The translations under genes and the position numbers were made by a program. 64,000 nucleotides of DNA from Thalassotalea piscium (GTDB lineage: Bacteria > Pseudomonadota > Gammaproteobacteria > Enterobacterales > Alteromonadaceae): positions 3,720,001-3,784,000 of the forward strand of contig NZ_AP027362.1 in the NCBI RefSeq assembly GCF_030295935.1, given 5' to 3'. The first letter of the stretch is position 1. Every line of letters begins with the position of its first letter. Below, one piece after another: positions 63,571 through 64,000 of this stretch. Below the pieces are notes generated by a model that worked only from the letters and a program-made list of their open reading frames with translations, made no database searches and was not told the DNA's origin.

Positions 63571-64000
63571 TTAGCGCTTAGGATCTATTAACCCTGAATA
63601 CTTTATCCCAGAAAGCAAAGCCATTTCTCTATGCCAGGTCGCTAGGTCTGCACTATTGAACGATTTTAACGTGTTATGGCCACATGCTCTAGCCATAACC
63701 TGCATAAGCTCGACAGATGCATCAAAAAAGTTGCTCAACTGCTTTGCCGATTTATCTATGTTAAGTCGCTGTCTTAAATCGGCTTTTTGTGTTGCAATGC
63801 CAGCAGGGCAATTATTAGTATTACACATTCTTGCAGCAACACAACCTATCGCTTGCATAGCACTATTTGAAATGGCAATGCCGTCTGCGCCCAATGCTAA
63901 CGCCTTAACAAAATCTATCGGTGTACGTAATCCACCGGTAATAATAAGCGTAACACTATCGCTAACACCTTGTTCATCAAGGTATCGGCGCGCACGCGCT
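63571..64000 (-). CDS. FMN-binding glutamate synthase family protein, C-terminal part (truncated by window edge)
   Basis: The frame is open to base 64000 on the minus strand, so only the last 143 residues are seen. They read through GVSDSVTLIITGGLRTPIDF, then ALGADGIAIS (FMN-binding TIM-barrel end) and CNTNNCPAGIATQ, the Cys cluster that binds the 3Fe-4S centre in glutamate synthase. The end (LIDPKR) lacks the C-terminal GXGXG domain of GltB, so this is probably the short, stand-alone GltB-like FMN protein, not full GltB. The apparent start at 63894 is a TTG inside the gene. Confidence 0.85.
   Translation of the reverse strand, partial: ARARRYLDEQGVSDSVTLIITGGLRTPIDFVKALALGADGIAISNSAMQAIGCVAARMCNTNNCPAGIATQKADLRQRLNIDKSAKQLSNFFDASVELMQVMARACGHNTLKSFNSADLATWHREMALLSGIKYSGLIDPKR

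Overview
The window looks like a chromosomal segment of a marine gammaproteobacterium of the Alteromonadales, most likely a Colwelliaceae-type genome (Thalassotalea or Colwellia). This is inferred from the AT-rich sequence, Enterobacteria-like synteny blocks (ilvGMEDA, recQ-yigI-rarD, uvrD-yigB-DUF484-dapF-lysA-lptM, cyaY, hemCDXY), a PEP-CTERM protein, and several dispersed short inverted-repeat elements. No prophage, CRISPR array, rRNA operon or transposase gene is visible.

Layout. 1-5.1 kb: copper/silver efflux operon on the minus strand (Cys/His/Met-rich periplasmic protein; then DUF411 lipoprotein, CusC-like, CusB with two CusF-like tails, CusA cut by the window edge). 5.2-8.0 kb: FAH-family hydrolase, a small membrane protein, and a three-gene toxin-antitoxin locus of HipBST architecture. 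8.0-9.1 kb: tRNA-Arg(CCG) embedded in repeat elements. 9.1-13.5 kb: second RND pump plus a CBS-pair protein. 13.6-21.5 kb: rep, ubiK, a PEP-CTERM protein, DUF4177, a 92-bp tandem REP/BIME-like array, SPFH protein, DUF418 membrane protein and a MarR regulator. 21.8-32.9 kb: complete isoleucine/valine pathway, ilvGMEDA behind an ilvL leader peptide and attenuator, comM, then ilvY and ilvC diverging around a shared operator. 33-35.4 kb: proBA. 35.8-44.5 kb: lysophospholipid acyltransferase, mechanosensitive channel, tesB, two signalling-type genes with degenerate GGDEF domains, one of them behind a c-di-GMP-I (GEMM) riboswitch, DUF523 and cytochrome c. 44.6-60.4 kb: recQ, yigI, rarD, a REC-REC-GGDEF response regulator, uvrD, yigB, DUF484, dapF, lysA, lptM, and, divergently, cyaY and hemCDXY. 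60.4-64 kb: small membrane proteins, isochorismatase-like hydrolase, GNAT acetyltransferase and the 3' part of a glutamate-synthase-like FMN protein.

Most of the window is core metabolism. The regulatory and accessory points most worth a second look are: (i) the GEMM riboswitch with a complementary downstream segment, controlling a GGDEF protein that has lost catalytic residues; (ii) the HipB-HipS-HipT-like split kinase module; (iii) three families of non-coding inverted-repeat (MITE-like) elements, one nested in another; (iv) the seven-copy REP-type tandem array; (v) the tandem CusF domains on CusB, one of which lacks all four metal ligands; (vi) the ilvL leader overlapped by a second small ORF.

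All calls are from reading the sequence only. No database search or folding program was run, so family names are recognition-based.
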